DNA from: a bacterium
GTDB lineage: Bacteria; Zhuqueibacterota; Zhuqueibacteria; Zhuqueibacterales; Zhuqueibacteraceae
Assembly (NCBI GenBank): GCA_023150945.1
Contig: JAKLJX010000011.1
Location: 1 to 64,000, forward strand
DNA: 64,000 nt
Reading direction: 5' to 3'
A program made the position numbers and the translations under genes. Below the pieces are notes generated by a model that was given only the letters and a program-made list of their open reading frames with translations, did no database searches and was not told the origin of the DNA. This document shows, one piece after another, positions 24,287-32,175 of the stretch. Numbering within the stretch: the stretch's first letter is position 1; each line of letters opens with the position of its first letter.

Positions 24287-27200
24287 TCAGGCCACTTTCA
24301 CGACGACGATCGTCGTATCATCATGGAGTTTGGCGTCGTCCACGAAACGTTCGACTTTCTGCAGCAGCCCGGCAATGACCCCGGCGGCAGAGGCGGAGGC
24401 CGGCAGCGCACGCAGCGCGTTCTCCAGCCGCGGATAATCGAACAACTCCTCCTGCGCGTTCATCGCTTCCGGCAGGCCGTCGGTGTAAAACACCAGCACA
24501 TCACCGCTGTGCAGCGGCACTGCCAGCTCTTCGTATTCGACTTCCGGCAGAATGCCGCGCGGGAAGTGCATGCCGCCGACGCGCAGGTAAGTGATCTGCT
24601 CGCCGCGGCGCAACAGCGGTCGCGTCAATCCGGCGTTGGCGAAACGCAGGGTGCGCGTGGGCAAATCGATGACGCCGATGGCCATGGCGGTGAAGGCATT
24701 TGCCGGCGTTTTCACGTACATCACGCGATTGATGTTCTGGATGAGCGTGGCCGGCGAGTCGCTGCGGCCGATCTGCGCACTGGCCACGCCGCTGGTCAGC
24801 ACGGCAGTCATCGCGCCCTTCATCGCCTTGTCGCTGACATCCACCAGCATGAAGCCGAATTTGGTTTTGCCGGCATCGAGCCAGAAATAATCGAAGAAGT
24901 CGCCGCCCACGTCCTCCGCCGGCCGGCAAATGCCGGCAACATCGCAACCGGGCACCCTGGGCGCGGCGGCCGGCATCAGGCCCATCTGCATGTCGTGCGC
25001 CGCTTTGAGTTCGTTCAGGATTCTTGCCTTCTCCAACCGCGCCGCCAGCTTGCGGCGATAGCCGCCATACCCCACGGCCACCACCACCAACGCGGTGAGC
25101 GCCGCGAACCACCAGGTTTCCCAAAACGGCGGCGTGACGGTGATGTGCACCGCGGCGCCGGTCTCATTCCACACGCCGTCGTGGTTGGAGCCTTTCACGC
25201 GAAAGACGTATTCGCCGCCGTCGAGGTTGGTATAGCTGGCATAACGCCGCGTGCCGCAGTAGATCCAATCTTCGTCAAAGCCATCAAGGCGGTAGGCATA
25301 TTGATTCTTGGCGGGATTGGTGTAATCCAGCGCCGCGAACGAGAACGAAAAGAAGTTGTCGCGATACGACAGCTTGAGGTGTTCGATTTCGGAAATCGCG
25401 GCCGGCAGCGGCACGAGTTTGTCGAATTTTTCGAAGCCGGTGAGCACGACGGGCGGCACAAAGGGATTGTCGCGCACCTGGCCGGGATGAAAGCGATTGA
25501 AGCCGTTGATCCCACCGAAGAACATCTCGCCGCTCGCGCTGCGGCAATGAGCGCCTTGATTGAATTCTTTGCTCTGCAGGCCATCCGCGATATCGTAGTT
25601 GCGGAAGGTGGCGGTCGCCGGATCGAAGCGTGACAGGCCGTTGTTGGTGCTCAGCCAAAGCCGGCCTTCGTCATCCGCGAGGATGCCATAAACCACGTCG
25701 TTGGGCAAGCCCTCTTTTTCGGCATAGTGCGTGAAGCGGCCGGTGTTGTGGTCCAGGCGGTTCAAGCCGCCCCCCCATGTCCCCAACCACAGCACGCTGT
25801 CGGAAGCTGCATAGATTGAGAAGACCCGGTTCTTGCTCAGACTGCCGGCATCTGCAGGATCGTGCTGGTAGCGCCGGAACCGCACCGGTGCCTCGGCAAG
25901 CCCGGCAGCCAGAGCCGGGAGCACCAACTCATTCAGGCCGCCGTCTGTGCCGATCCAAAGCACCGGCGCCCCCTGCGCGTTCGATTGCACGTGCAACGCA
26001 TAGATGCGATTGTGACTCAAGCTGGTCGAGTCTGCCGGATTGTGGCGATAGCGCGTGAAACGGCCCGTAGCCGGATCGAAGCTGTTCAAGCCGCCGCTGC
26101 CCGTGCCGATCCACAACAGCCGGCGGTCGCCATGCTGCGTTTCCGCAATCGCGCTGATGCCATTTTCACTCAAGCTGTAGGGATTCGCGGGATTGTGGCG
26201 GTAATGCGTGAAATGGTGCTGGCCCGGCGCCATTTTGTCGAGGCCGAGAGCGGTGCCAACCCAGAGATTGCCGGCATGGTCGTGAAAGACCGCGGCCACG
26301 CCGTCGTTGCTCAGACTACGGGGATCGCGGGGATCATGCCGATACGCCCGGAAGCCTGCGCGCTCTTCCTCATGGGCATACAGCCCGCCGCCGCCCGTGC
26401 CGATCCACATCGTGCGGCGGTCGCCCGCGCGCGCTTCATGAATGGCCATGACCATGTCGTGGCCCAGACTGTTGGGCCGCATGGGGTCGTGGCGAACATG
26501 CGCAAACTTGCGCCGCGCCGGGCTGAACTTGTTGAGGCCGCCGCCATACGTGCCGACCCAGAGCGTGCCGGAACGATCTTCAAGAATGGACCAGACATCG
26601 TTATTGCTCAGACTGCCGGGGTCGGCATCATCGTGCTGGTAATGGGTGAATTGCTGCGTGTTGAGGTCGAATCGTTCCAGCCCGCCGCCGGTGCCGATCC
26701 AAAGCACGGCAGGATCACGCGGAGAAACAAAGACCGGCCGCACCGTGTTGTGGCGCAAGCTCGCGGGGTCATCCGGGTCATGGCGAAACGAGGTGAGTTG
26801 CAGATTTTGCGGGTCAAAACGATACAAGCCGCCGCCAAAGGTGGCAATCCACAACTTGCCCGTGGCATCTTCCGCAATCGACCACACGCGCTTGTCACTC
26901 AAGGGCAGCGGCGGCCCTGCTTCTGAGTCGTAATTGACAAACTGCGCCTCCTGGCCGTCGCTGCCGGGGCCATCCGCCAGCACAAGCTTGCTCAAGCCGC
27001 TGTTGGTGCCGACCCACAAAGCAGATTCCTGCTGGCGCTGCGCAACGTGCAGGGCGCGCACAAAGTTGCTGCGCAAACTGGCGGCGGAATTGGGATCGCG
27101 GCGGTAGCGCACGAAGCCTGCTGCGGCGCTATCCAACCGATTCAGGCCGCCGCCTTGTGTGCCCACCCAGAGCACCGATCGCCCAGCCACGCGCGAAGCA

Positions 27201-27652
27201 GTAATGGTAGTGACGGTGTTGTGGCCCAGACTGCGCGGATCGTTGGGGTCATGTAGATAACGCGTGAATTTCTCAGTGCGCCGGTCGAAGCGATTCAAAC
27301 CTTCGCGGGTGCCCACCCAAAGACTGCCATCCTCCTCCTCGTGCAGGGCGAGTATCGTGTTGTCGGAGAGGGCGTGGGGATCATCGTTGTCGTGCTTGTA
27401 GACGGTGAATTCGTAACCGTCGTAGCGGTTGAGGCCATCATAGGTGCCGATCCACATGAAGCCCTTGCGATCCTGCAGAATGCAGGTGACGACGCTTTGG
27501 GAGAGGCCTTGTTCGAGGGAGATATGCTCAAACGAGACGGCAGCAGTCTGGGCGAAGAGGCCGCGAGCAAAACCGGCGCAGAGCGAGAAAATGAGAAGCA
27601 AGTTTTGGGGAGAAGTGGCAGGCATGTTGGGAAAGCCAGGTATTGGACTCAT
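24287..27652 (-). CDS. Two-component-propeller sensor with SpoIIE/PP2C phosphatase output
   Basis: This is a single-pass membrane signalling protein of over 1100 residues. After a signal peptide (LLLIFSLCAGFARGLFA) it has about 14 tandem propeller blades of the type NxVxxIxxDxxGxLWVGTxGGGLNRFDP, then a Y_Y_Y domain (YAYRLDGFDEDWIYCGTRRY), a membrane helix (ALTALVVVAVGYGGY) and a C-terminal SpoIIE phosphatase. The phosphatase shows GGDFFDYF, LVDVSDKAMKGAM, FYTDGLPEAM and HDDTTIVV, which carry the metal-binding acidic residues. The expected role is periplasmic ligand sensing that controls Ser/Thr phosphorylation inside the cell. Starts at 27652, 27625 (ATG) or 27694 (TTG) are all possible; no clear ribosome binding site decides. 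It ends the long minus-strand run. Confidence 0.9.
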   Translation of the reverse strand: MSPIPGFPNMPATSPQNLLLIFSLCAGFARGLFAQTAAVSFEHISLEQGLSQSVVTCILQDRKGFMWIGTYDGLNRYDGYEFTVYKHDNDDPHALSDNTILALHEEEDGSLWVGTREGLNRFDRRTEKFTRYLHDPNDPRSLGHNTVTTITASRVAGRSVLWVGTQGGGLNRLDSAAAGFVRYRRDPNSAASLRSNFVRALHVAQRQQESALWVGTNSGLSKLVLADGPGSDGQEAQFVNYDSEAGPPLPLSDKRVWSIAEDATGKLWIATFGGGLYRFDPQNLQLTSFRHDPDDPASLRHNTVRPVFVSPRDPAVLWIGTGGGLERFDLNTQQFTHYQHDDADPGSLSNNDVWSILEDRSGTLWVGTYGGGLNKFSPARRKFAHVRHDPMRPNSLGHDMVMAIHEARAGDRRTMWIGTGGGGLYAHEEERAGFRAYRHDPRDPRSLSNDGVAAVFHDHAGNLWVGTALGLDKMAPGQHHFTHYRHNPANPYSLSENGISAIAETQHGDRRLLWIGTGSGGLNSFDPATGRFTRYRHNPADSTSLSHNRIYALHVQSNAQGAPVLWIGTDGGLNELVLPALAAGLAEAPVRFRRYQHDPADAGSLSKNRVFSIYAASDSVLWLGTWGGGLNRLDHNTGRFTHYAEKEGLPNDVVYGILADDEGRLWLSTNNGLSRFDPATATFRNYDIADGLQSKEFNQGAHCRSASGEMFFGGINGFNRFHPGQVRDNPFVPPVVLTGFEKFDKLVPLPAAISEIEHLKLSYRDNFFSFSFAALDYTNPAKNQYAYRLDGFDEDWIYCGTRRYASYTNLDGGEYVFRVKGSNHDGVWNETGAAVHITVTPPFWETWWFAALTALVVVAVGYGGYRRKLAARLEKARILNELKAAHDMQMGLMPAAAPRVPGCDVAGICRPAEDVGGDFFDYFWLDAGKTKFGFMLVDVSDKAMKGAMTAVLTSGVASAQIGRSDSPATLIQNINRVMYVKTPANAFTAMAIGVIDLPTRTLRFANAGLTRPLLRRGEQITYLRVGGMHFPRGILPEVEYEELAVPLHSGDVLVFYTDGLPEAMNAQEELFDYPRLENALRALPASASAAGVIAGLLQKVERFVDDAKLHDDTTIVVVKVA

Positions 27653-27775
27653 TGCGGTTTGATTGGTGTTGCTTTCGGCTTTGTCATTCTGCAATCATCC
27701 TCTCCGGCGCTGGCATCATCTTGCCATGAGCAGGGCGCCAAGTGGCAGGTACGTTCCCGGCAGGAAGACAGTGCT

Positions 27776-28831
27776 TTACAGCTTCCCCACAAACTCATCG
27801 AACAAAAACCCCGTATCGACCGGGCCGGGCGAAGCCTCCGGATGAAATTGCACGCCGCTGAATGGCTGGCGGCGATGACGAATGCCCTCGTTGGTGCCGT
27901 CGTTGGCGTTGAAAAACCACGGCTCCCACTCCGGCGGCAGCGTGTTTTCATCCACCGCGTAGCCGTGATTCTGCGAAGTGATGAAGCAGCGCTTGCTGCC
28001 CACCAGCACGCAGGGTTGATTCTGGCTGCGATGGCCGAATTTCAACTTGAACGTGTCGGCGCCCGCCGCCAGGCCCAGAATCTGGCTGCCCAGGCAAATG
28101 CCGAAGAGCGGCCGATTCTGTTCCAGCAACGCGCGCACGGTGGCAATGGTGGCGCCGCACATCTTGGGGTCGCCGGGACCGTTGGAAATCACCACGCCGT
28201 CGCAGCGTTCGCGCGCCACCGGCCAGTCCCACGGCACCACCGTGACGGCCAGGCCGCGGCGGAGCAGGCAGCGAATGATGTTGTTTTTGCAGCCGCAATC
28301 GATCACCACCACGTGCTTGGCGCCGCTGCCATGGCGTTGCGGCTTGGTCACGCTCACCTGCGCCACCAAATTGTCGCGGTTGGGATCATGGAACTCGTCG
28401 ATCTCTTCTTCATGAATGAGCTTGCCCAGCATGGTGCCGTGGCGCCGCAGCCTCTGCGTGAGCGCGCGCGTGTCGATCCCGGCAATCGCCGGTACGCCGT
28501 TGGCCTTGAGCCAGGCAGCGAGCGACTCGCGGGCGTTCCAGTGGCTGAATTCGAGCGAATGCTCCGCGACCAACAAGCCGGCGATTTGAATACGCGCAGA
28601 TTCAAAAGCGGAATCAATTCCAGCCGCGGCACCGGCAGCGGGCACGCCGTAGTTGCCGATGAGCGGGTAGGTGAGCGTGAGAATTTGGCCGCGATAGGAA
28701 GGATCGGTGAAACACTCCGGGTAACCGACCATGCCGGTGTTGAAAACGACTTCGCCGGCGACTGAAGCCCGGGCGCCAAACGCCGTGCCGGTGAAGATGC
28801 TGCCGTCAGCAAGAACGAGTTTTGCATTCAT
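27776..28831 (-). CDS. carA: Carbamoyl-phosphate synthase small subunit
   Basis: This glutaminase subunit supplies ammonia for carbamoyl phosphate, the first step of pyrimidine and arginine synthesis. The N-terminal domain opens ADGSIFTGTAFGARASVAGE. The amidotransferase domain has LFGICLGSQILGLAAGADTF (Cys nucleophile) and VQFHPEASPGP (His-Glu). The 351-residue length is normal. It lies behind pyrK-pyrD-cdsA-DUF5989 on the same strand; the large subunit carB is not in the window. Confidence 0.94.
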   Translation of the reverse strand: MNAKLVLADGSIFTGTAFGARASVAGEVVFNTGMVGYPECFTDPSYRGQILTLTYPLIGNYGVPAAGAAAGIDSAFESARIQIAGLLVAEHSLEFSHWNARESLAAWLKANGVPAIAGIDTRALTQRLRRHGTMLGKLIHEEEIDEFHDPNRDNLVAQVSVTKPQRHGSGAKHVVVIDCGCKNNIIRCLLRRGLAVTVVPWDWPVARERCDGVVISNGPGDPKMCGATIATVRALLEQNRPLFGICLGSQILGLAAGADTFKLKFGHRSQNQPCVLVGSKRCFITSQNHGYAVDENTLPPEWEPWFFNANDGTNEGIRHRRQPFSGVQFHPEASPGPVDTGFLFDEFVGKL

Positions 28832-28954
28832 CGCAGAGTCCTGGGGGCCGCGACCCGCACGCCGGCCGAAAAGGCCCGGCGGCCGGTGCCCGGTGGTTTG
28901 CCCGCCGGTGGTGACGGTGGAATTGCGTGAGCTGCGCAGACCGCAAGGTTGATT

Positions 28955-29113
28955 TCAGAACAGCGTGTAGATGAACGGCGCGAGCGCCGAGCCTTCGGTG
29001 AGCACGATGAGCAGACTGAGCGCCAGCAAAACGAAGACAATCGGCGCCAGCCACCACTTCTTGCGCACCCGCATGAATTCCCAAAACTCGGCGAGAATCG
29101 CTAACTTGCCCAT
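28955..29113 (-). CDS. DUF5989 family small membrane protein
   Basis: The 52-residue product starts MGKLAILAEFWEFMRVRKKW, continues with one hydrophobic helix (APIVFVLLALSLLIVL) and ends TEGSALAPFIYTLF. Both ends are conserved in DUF5989. Such proteins are usually encoded beside SxtJ-like proteins and carbamoyltransferases in surface-saccharide clusters. Here the neighbours are cdsA and carA, with no carbamoyltransferase visible. The function is unknown. Confidence 0.85.
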   Translation of the reverse strand: MGKLAILAEFWEFMRVRKKWWLAPIVFVLLALSLLIVLTEGSALAPFIYTLF

Positions 29114-29257
29114 GAGAAGCTCCACTAAGGATGTTCACTCTCACATTTGTTTGAACCGCCAAGACGCGAAGTCCGGCAAGAAGAAGATTGGGGTTACTTC
29201 GTCTCCTGGCCGCGGACCGTCGATACTGCATGCTCCGTCTGGGATCGAACCTTGCCC

Positions 29258-30094
29258 TCAGGTGTTGATCGCCAGCAGATAAAAATAAACCAGCGGCGCA
29301 ACCAGCATCTCGCTGTCAAAGCGGTCGAGAATGCCGCCGTGGCCGGGAATGAGTTTCGAGGAATCCTTCACCCCGGCGTCGCGCTTGAACAGCGATTCCA
29401 CCAGATCACTCATTTGTCCGAACACGCCGATGATGACGCCGATGGCCACCGCATCCGGCACGGTCAGTTCCTGCACGAAGGTCTGTTGGCAGGCAAGTGC
29501 CGACAGAATCGCGAAGACAAAGCCGCCGACGGCACCGGCAACGGTTTTCTTCGGGCTGACGCGCGCGAACAGTTTACGCTTGCCGAAATACATGCCCACG
29601 AAATAAGCCGCAGTGTCGCAGATCCAGATCACGGCAAAGAGCATGATGACCCAGGTGCCGGCCGCGCTGTAGTTGCTGCCGGTGAGACGGGGCAATTCAC
29701 GAATCGCCACGAGAAACGACAGCAGGCCGGCGACATAAGCCATGCCGAAAACCGTGGCCGCGAGATTGACCAGCGGGCCGCCCTCGCCGGCGGGTTTGGT
29801 GAAAAGCTCCACGATCAGCAACGCCACCAACACCGCCATGAACCACAGCCACAGCATGTCGCCGTAGCCAAAGTAAATGGCCACCGGCAAGGCCACGCCG
29901 CCCGCGATGCCGAGCCAGCGCTGCGGCCGCGCCTGTTTGTGTCGCGCCAGGTCGTAGAATTCATACAAGCCCAGACCGACCACCACCGCGATGAACATCA
30001 AAAAGAACTGCCGGCCCACCCAAATCGCTGACACGATCAGCGGAATGAAGATGATGCCGACTGCCACGCGCTGCCCGAAATTGCGCCAATCCAA
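29258..30094 (-). CDS. cdsA: Phosphatidate cytidylyltransferase
   Basis: This integral membrane enzyme makes CDP-diacylglycerol from phosphatidate and CTP. It has about seven or eight membrane helices and the family signature near the C-terminus: SPKKTVAGAVGGF, then DLVESLFKRDAGVKDSSKL and PGHGGILDRFDSEM. I choose a TTG start (giving a protein that begins with DWRNFGQRVAVG) because GGAGGAAGGAAA lies just before it. The frame is open upstream but without family similarity, and would overlap pyrD. Its CTP requirement fits the neighbouring pyrimidine genes. Confidence 0.93.
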   Translation of the reverse strand: MDWRNFGQRVAVGIIFIPLIVSAIWVGRQFFLMFIAVVVGLGLYEFYDLARHKQARPQRWLGIAGGVALPVAIYFGYGDMLWLWFMAVLVALLIVELFTKPAGEGGPLVNLAATVFGMAYVAGLLSFLVAIRELPRLTGSNYSAAGTWVIMLFAVIWICDTAAYFVGMYFGKRKLFARVSPKKTVAGAVGGFVFAILSALACQQTFVQELTVPDAVAIGVIIGVFGQMSDLVESLFKRDAGVKDSSKLIPGHGGILDRFDSEMLVAPLVYFYLLAINT

Positions 30095-30167
30095 TTTCCT
30101 TCCTCCCTTCCTCAGATTTTCACCAAGAACGGTGCTGTCATGACGTGGGCGCCGAGGCGCTCTCGTT

Positions 30168-31079
30168 TCACCGCTGCAGCCGGCCGCGCAGCTCCGCAAT
30201 GCTGCCGAGGCTTTTGGCCGCCAGATAACGCTGCAACCCCTCCGCCACCTGCACGGCGGTGCGCGGATCAACGAAGTTGGCCGTGCCGATCTGCACCGCG
30301 GTGGCGCCCACCAGAAAGAACTCCGCCGCATCCTGCCAGGTGCGAATGCCGCCCATGCCGATCACCGGAAGGCGCACGGCATTCACCGTTTCATACACTT
30401 TGGCCAGCGCGATCGGTTTGATCGCCGGCCCGGAATAGCCGCCGACAACCGTGTTCAAGCGCGGCCGCCAGGTTTCGAGGTCAACCGCCATGCCGGTGAC
30501 AGTGTTGATCAAGGAAATCGCGTCTGCGCCGGCGGCCTCCGCGGCCCGCGCGATTTCGCTCACGCGCGTGACGTTGGGCGTGAGCTTGGGGATCACCAGG
30601 CGTTGCGTGAGGCGGCGAATGGCGGCTGTGGCCGCCGCCGTGACTTCCGGTTTCTGGCTGAATTCCAGGCCGCCCTCCTTCACGTTGGGGCAGGAGAAAT
30701 TCAACTCGTAGCCGGCAATGCCTTCCTGCTGCTCGAGCACCGTCACGACTTCCTGGTATTCTTCCAGCGTGCGGCCGGCAACATTCACGATGATCACATT
30801 GGCATGCGCGCGCAGATACGGCAGTTTCTCAGCTACGAAGCTGTGCACGCCGACATTCTGCAAACCGATAGAATTGAGCAAACCGGCGGGCGTTTCACAC
30901 AACCGCGGTTGCGGATTCCCCAAACGCGGGGTCGCGCCGATCGACTTGGTCACGATCGCGCCAATGCCGCGCAAATCAACCAAGTCTGCCGCCTCCTGGC
31001 CGTAGCCAAACGTGCCGGAGGCCACGAACACCGGTGTGGGAAACTCCACCCGTCCGATTTGAATGCGCAAGGGGCTCAT
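30168..31079 (-). CDS. pyrD: Dihydroorotate dehydrogenase, class 1B catalytic subunit
   Basis: This FMN enzyme oxidises dihydroorotate to orotate. The hallmarks are VFVASGTFGYG near the N-terminus, ELNFSCPNVKEGG (active-site Cys), SLINTVTGMAVDLETWRP, GGYSGPAIKPIALAKVYE and VIGMGGIRTWQDAAEF. The class 1B assignment is supported by the pyrK electron-transfer gene upstream on the same strand. The ATG that gives MSPLRIQIGRVE is preferred over one 13 codons earlier. Confidence 0.94.
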   Translation of the reverse strand: MSPLRIQIGRVEFPTPVFVASGTFGYGQEAADLVDLRGIGAIVTKSIGATPRLGNPQPRLCETPAGLLNSIGLQNVGVHSFVAEKLPYLRAHANVIIVNVAGRTLEEYQEVVTVLEQQEGIAGYELNFSCPNVKEGGLEFSQKPEVTAAATAAIRRLTQRLVIPKLTPNVTRVSEIARAAEAAGADAISLINTVTGMAVDLETWRPRLNTVVGGYSGPAIKPIALAKVYETVNAVRLPVIGMGGIRTWQDAAEFFLVGATAVQIGTANFVDPRTAVQVAEGLQRYLAAKSLGSIAELRGRLQR

Positions 31080-31298
31080 CAGTATTGCTTGTTTTGCTTC
31101 CGCTGTGATCGCCGGCAATGCCGCTGCCAGGCAGCTTCAGGAATTTGTCATGGTACCGGCATTTTCACCGCCGCCACACCAAGCACACGGACAAAAACCA
31201 ATCCCGGGAAAAGCTCAGAATTCTCGATGCCTGTGCGCGAGTCTTTGCTTTTTGATTCCGCGCTGGAGAAATCGAACCGGACGGCCATTTTCGGCAAC

Positions 31299-32138
31299 TC
31301 AGTGTCCAGCGCCGTACCGAATCTGATCGGACTCGAAAACCGGGCCATCCAGGCACGCCAGCAAGTACCGGCCGAGCTGCTGCACGCCCTGCGCCGGTTC
31401 GAGGTTGCAGCCCATGCAAACGCCAAAGCCGCAACCCATGATGGTTTCCACCGCCACTTGCGCGGTGAGATCGGCCGCGCGGCAGAGTTCAGCAACGGCG
31501 GCCAGCATGGGCATGGGGCCGCAGGCATAGACCTGGCGCGCCGCTCCAGCGGCCGGCTGTTGCAGCCAGTCCTGCAGCAAGCCGGTAACGAAGCCGTGAT
31601 GGCCGGCGCTGCCGTCGTCGGTTGCCAAAGCCACTGTGCCGCCCAGGCGCTGCAATTCCTCCTGGCCCCACAACTCTGCGGCCATGCGACAGCCGATCAA
31701 CGCGGTGAATGAGAGGCCGCGCTGTTGCAACGCAGCCGCCAAAATCGGCATGGGTGCGATGCCCAAGCCGCCGGCCACCAGGGCAATGCGCGCTTCTTGT
31801 TGCGGCAATTCAAAGCCGCGGCCAAGCGGGCCGATTACGCTCAAGACGGTGCCGGGCCGATGGCGTGTGAGCAGGCGCGTGCCGAGGCCGATGGCCTTCC
31901 ACAACACGGCAATGCGGCCCTGGCTGCGCTCCACCTGGCAGACACTGAACGGCCGGCGCAGCAGCGGCGTGAGTTGCTCCACCGGCTGGGCTTGTGTTTG
32001 CAGGTTGACAAACTGGCCGGGCTGCACCACGGCGGCGATCGCAGGCGCGTGCAATTGCATCAAAAAAATGCCCCGTGCAACTTCGTCGTTGGCAATCACG
32101 GGGCATTCATAAATGCCTTTGTGCGGGGTTTCCATCAT
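31299..32138 (-). CDS. pyrK: Dihydroorotate dehydrogenase electron-transfer subunit
   Basis: This FAD and 2Fe-2S subunit passes electrons from PyrD to NAD. It contains an FAD-binding segment (LRRPFSVCQVERSQGRIAVL), an NAD-binding region (ALVAGGLGIAPMPILAAALQ) and the C-terminal cluster motif CGFGVCMGCNLEP with a fourth Cys in YLLACLDGPVF. The 279-residue length is normal. A 220-base gap without a gene separates it from pyrD. Confidence 0.92.
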   Translation of the reverse strand: MMETPHKGIYECPVIANDEVARGIFLMQLHAPAIAAVVQPGQFVNLQTQAQPVEQLTPLLRRPFSVCQVERSQGRIAVLWKAIGLGTRLLTRHRPGTVLSVIGPLGRGFELPQQEARIALVAGGLGIAPMPILAAALQQRGLSFTALIGCRMAAELWGQEELQRLGGTVALATDDGSAGHHGFVTGLLQDWLQQPAAGAARQVYACGPMPMLAAVAELCRAADLTAQVAVETIMGCGFGVCMGCNLEPAQGVQQLGRYLLACLDGPVFESDQIRYGAGH

Positions 32139-32175
32139 GGGCGGCCGCTGGTGCGTGCATCATTTCTTTGGTGGT

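Noticed and set aside
24257-26926. Long plus-strand frames and periodic repeats that could suggest a repeat array
   Set aside because: The periodicity is that of the propeller blades encoded on the minus strand; spacing and lack of identical repeats exclude a CRISPR array.
29235-29262. A tRNA-like T-loop word (GGTTCGATCCC followed by an ACGGAGCA end) on the minus strand
   Set aside because: No matching acceptor 5' end, D arm or anticodon arm could be placed, and the upstream bases are the 3' end of cdsA.
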